From: an uncultured Collinsella sp.
Lineage (GTDB): Bacteria > Actinomycetota > Coriobacteriia > Coriobacteriales > Coriobacteriaceae
NCBI GenBank assembly: GCA_900545505.1
Contig: UQZC01000093.1
Span: forward strand, 1-6,289
Direction: 5' to 3'
DNA length: 6,289 nucleotides
Shown: one piece after another, positions 6,044 to 6,289 of the stretch
Numbering within the stretch: the stretch's first letter is position 1
Layout: every line of letters starts with the position of its first letter
Position numbers and translations under genes: made by a program
Notes under the pieces: model-generated
Seen by the model: the letters and a program-made list of their open reading frames with translations, nothing else
Databases searched by the model: none
What the model was told of the DNA's origin: nothing

Positions 6044-6138
6044 CAAGGAGTGTCCCCGAATGCCGGCACATAAGGAACGTCCCCAGTTGCGGCACTTGGG
6101 GACGTTCCTTTTGGGCCGGCCGTTGGGGACAGCCCTTG
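6044..6138. repeat. 95-bp near-perfect palindromic element
   Basis: The core AAGGAACGTCCCCA (6072-6085) pairs perfectly with TGGGGACGTTCCTT (6097-6110) over an 11-nt loop. Outside it, GCCGGC (6062-6067) pairs with GCCGGC (6115-6120). Outermost, CAAGG..TGTCCCC (6044-6057) pairs with GGGGACA..CCTTG (6125-6138), with two mismatches. All arms share one centre, near 6091, so the whole element can fold as one long hairpin with small internal loops. No T tract flanks it. It looks like a composite REP/BIME-type or small non-autonomous palindromic element just downstream of the GltD-like gene. Confidence 0.85.
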
Positions 6139-6162
6139 TCGATTCAATTGTGGGCAGCCGCC

Positions 6163-6289
6163 TTACAGCTCCAGCGCATCGGCGACTTCGGCTGCGCAGG
6201 CCAGGGCGTCGACCATAGCGTTCACCACGAGCGAGCTGCCGTTACGAGCGTCACCGGCAACATACACCGGCGCGGCATCCGCGGCGACG
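6163..6289 (-). CDS. GltD-like glutamate synthase small subunit, last 41 residues
   Basis: Only the C-terminal end is in the window; the gene continues past the right edge and stops with TAA at 6165-6163. The visible sequence carries PVYVAGDARNGSSLVV followed by a helix (NAMVDALACAAEVADALEL). This matches the conserved end of the FAD/NAD(P)H-dependent GltD family, where the form is AGDxRxGxSLVVxAI. In that family the Gly-Asp segment contacts the flavin, and the subunit passes electrons from NAD(P)H to the glutamate-forming large subunit. Related flavoproteins, such as dihydropyrimidine dehydrogenase subunits or other GltD paralogues, share this ending. The exact enzyme therefore cannot be fixed from 41 residues, and no symbol is given. 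The frame and stop are clear. Confidence 0.8.
   Translation of the reverse strand, partial: VAADAAPVYVAGDARNGSSLVVNAMVDALACAAEVADALEL

Larger units (their letters stand above)
5749..6162. other. 414-nt gap without a convincing gene
   Basis: The right third holds the large palindrome described separately (6044-6138). The part next to the unrecognised gene is its leader: a possible anti-ribosome-binding-site stem (5789-5795 with 5754-5760) and the small palindrome CTCAATTTGAG (5773-5783). A weak - strand -10 candidate, TATTTT, lies at 5826-5821. CTTGAC occurs twice, 12 bp apart (5861-5866 and 5873-5878). Open frames exist on both strands (about 5745-6095 on - and 5796-6218 on +), but they begin in or run through repeat DNA, overlap neighbouring genes antisense and show no protein-like motifs. 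Confidence 0.6.

Noticed and set aside
5745..6095. A 116-codon - strand frame upstream of the unrecognised gene
   Set aside because: It starts inside the large palindrome, lacks a ribosome binding site, overlaps the next gene's start region and reads as random composition.
5796..6218. A 140-codon + strand frame
   Set aside because: It runs through the palindrome and antisense into the GltD-like gene; the translation is His/Arg/Pro-rich without structure.

Overview
The window is high-GC DNA. Its strong codon bias leaves long open shadow frames on both strands. It most resembles a gut Coriobacteriia (Actinomycetota), possibly Collinsella-like. That assignment is an inference from base composition, the protein style and the 'GGGGACA'-type intergenic repeats; no rRNA or marker gene is present to prove it.

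Left part, + strand (1-2709): the 3' part of a copper-handling operon. It holds a Cu(I) P1B-type ATPase (copA, cut by the window's left edge), a 73-residue CopZ-like metallochaperone, and a 90-residue CsoR-family copper-sensing repressor with an intact Cys-His-Cys ligand pattern. The expected logic is that the chaperone carries Cu(I) to the ATPase, the ATPase exports it, and CsoR represses until Cu(I) binds. The 147-nt spacer between copA and copZ is rich in nested inverted repeats and may be a structured leader and/or an internal promoter.

Middle (2710-3427): a REP-like repeat patch made of two 34-bp-period units, the second inside an inverted repeat. It is followed by a small + strand membrane protein with a C-terminal zinc ribbon, and then a strong intrinsic terminator between convergent genes.

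Right part, - strand (3428-6289), read right to left: the last 41 codons of a GltD-like (glutamate synthase small subunit) flavoprotein; a 414-nt gap with a 95-bp near-perfect palindrome; an unrecognised 235-residue soluble protein with a GTG start and a possibly sequestered ribosome binding site; a 242-nt gap with a 16-bp perfect inverted repeat; and a complete 456-residue metal-dependent amidohydrolase of the imidazolonepropionase/Xaa-Pro dipeptidase-like group.

No transposase, CRISPR array, tRNA or rRNA was seen. Most genes are ordinary. The leads worth checking are the structured copA-copZ spacer, the dispersed palindromic elements, and the 5' leader of the unrecognised gene. I found no clear new multi-gene system.
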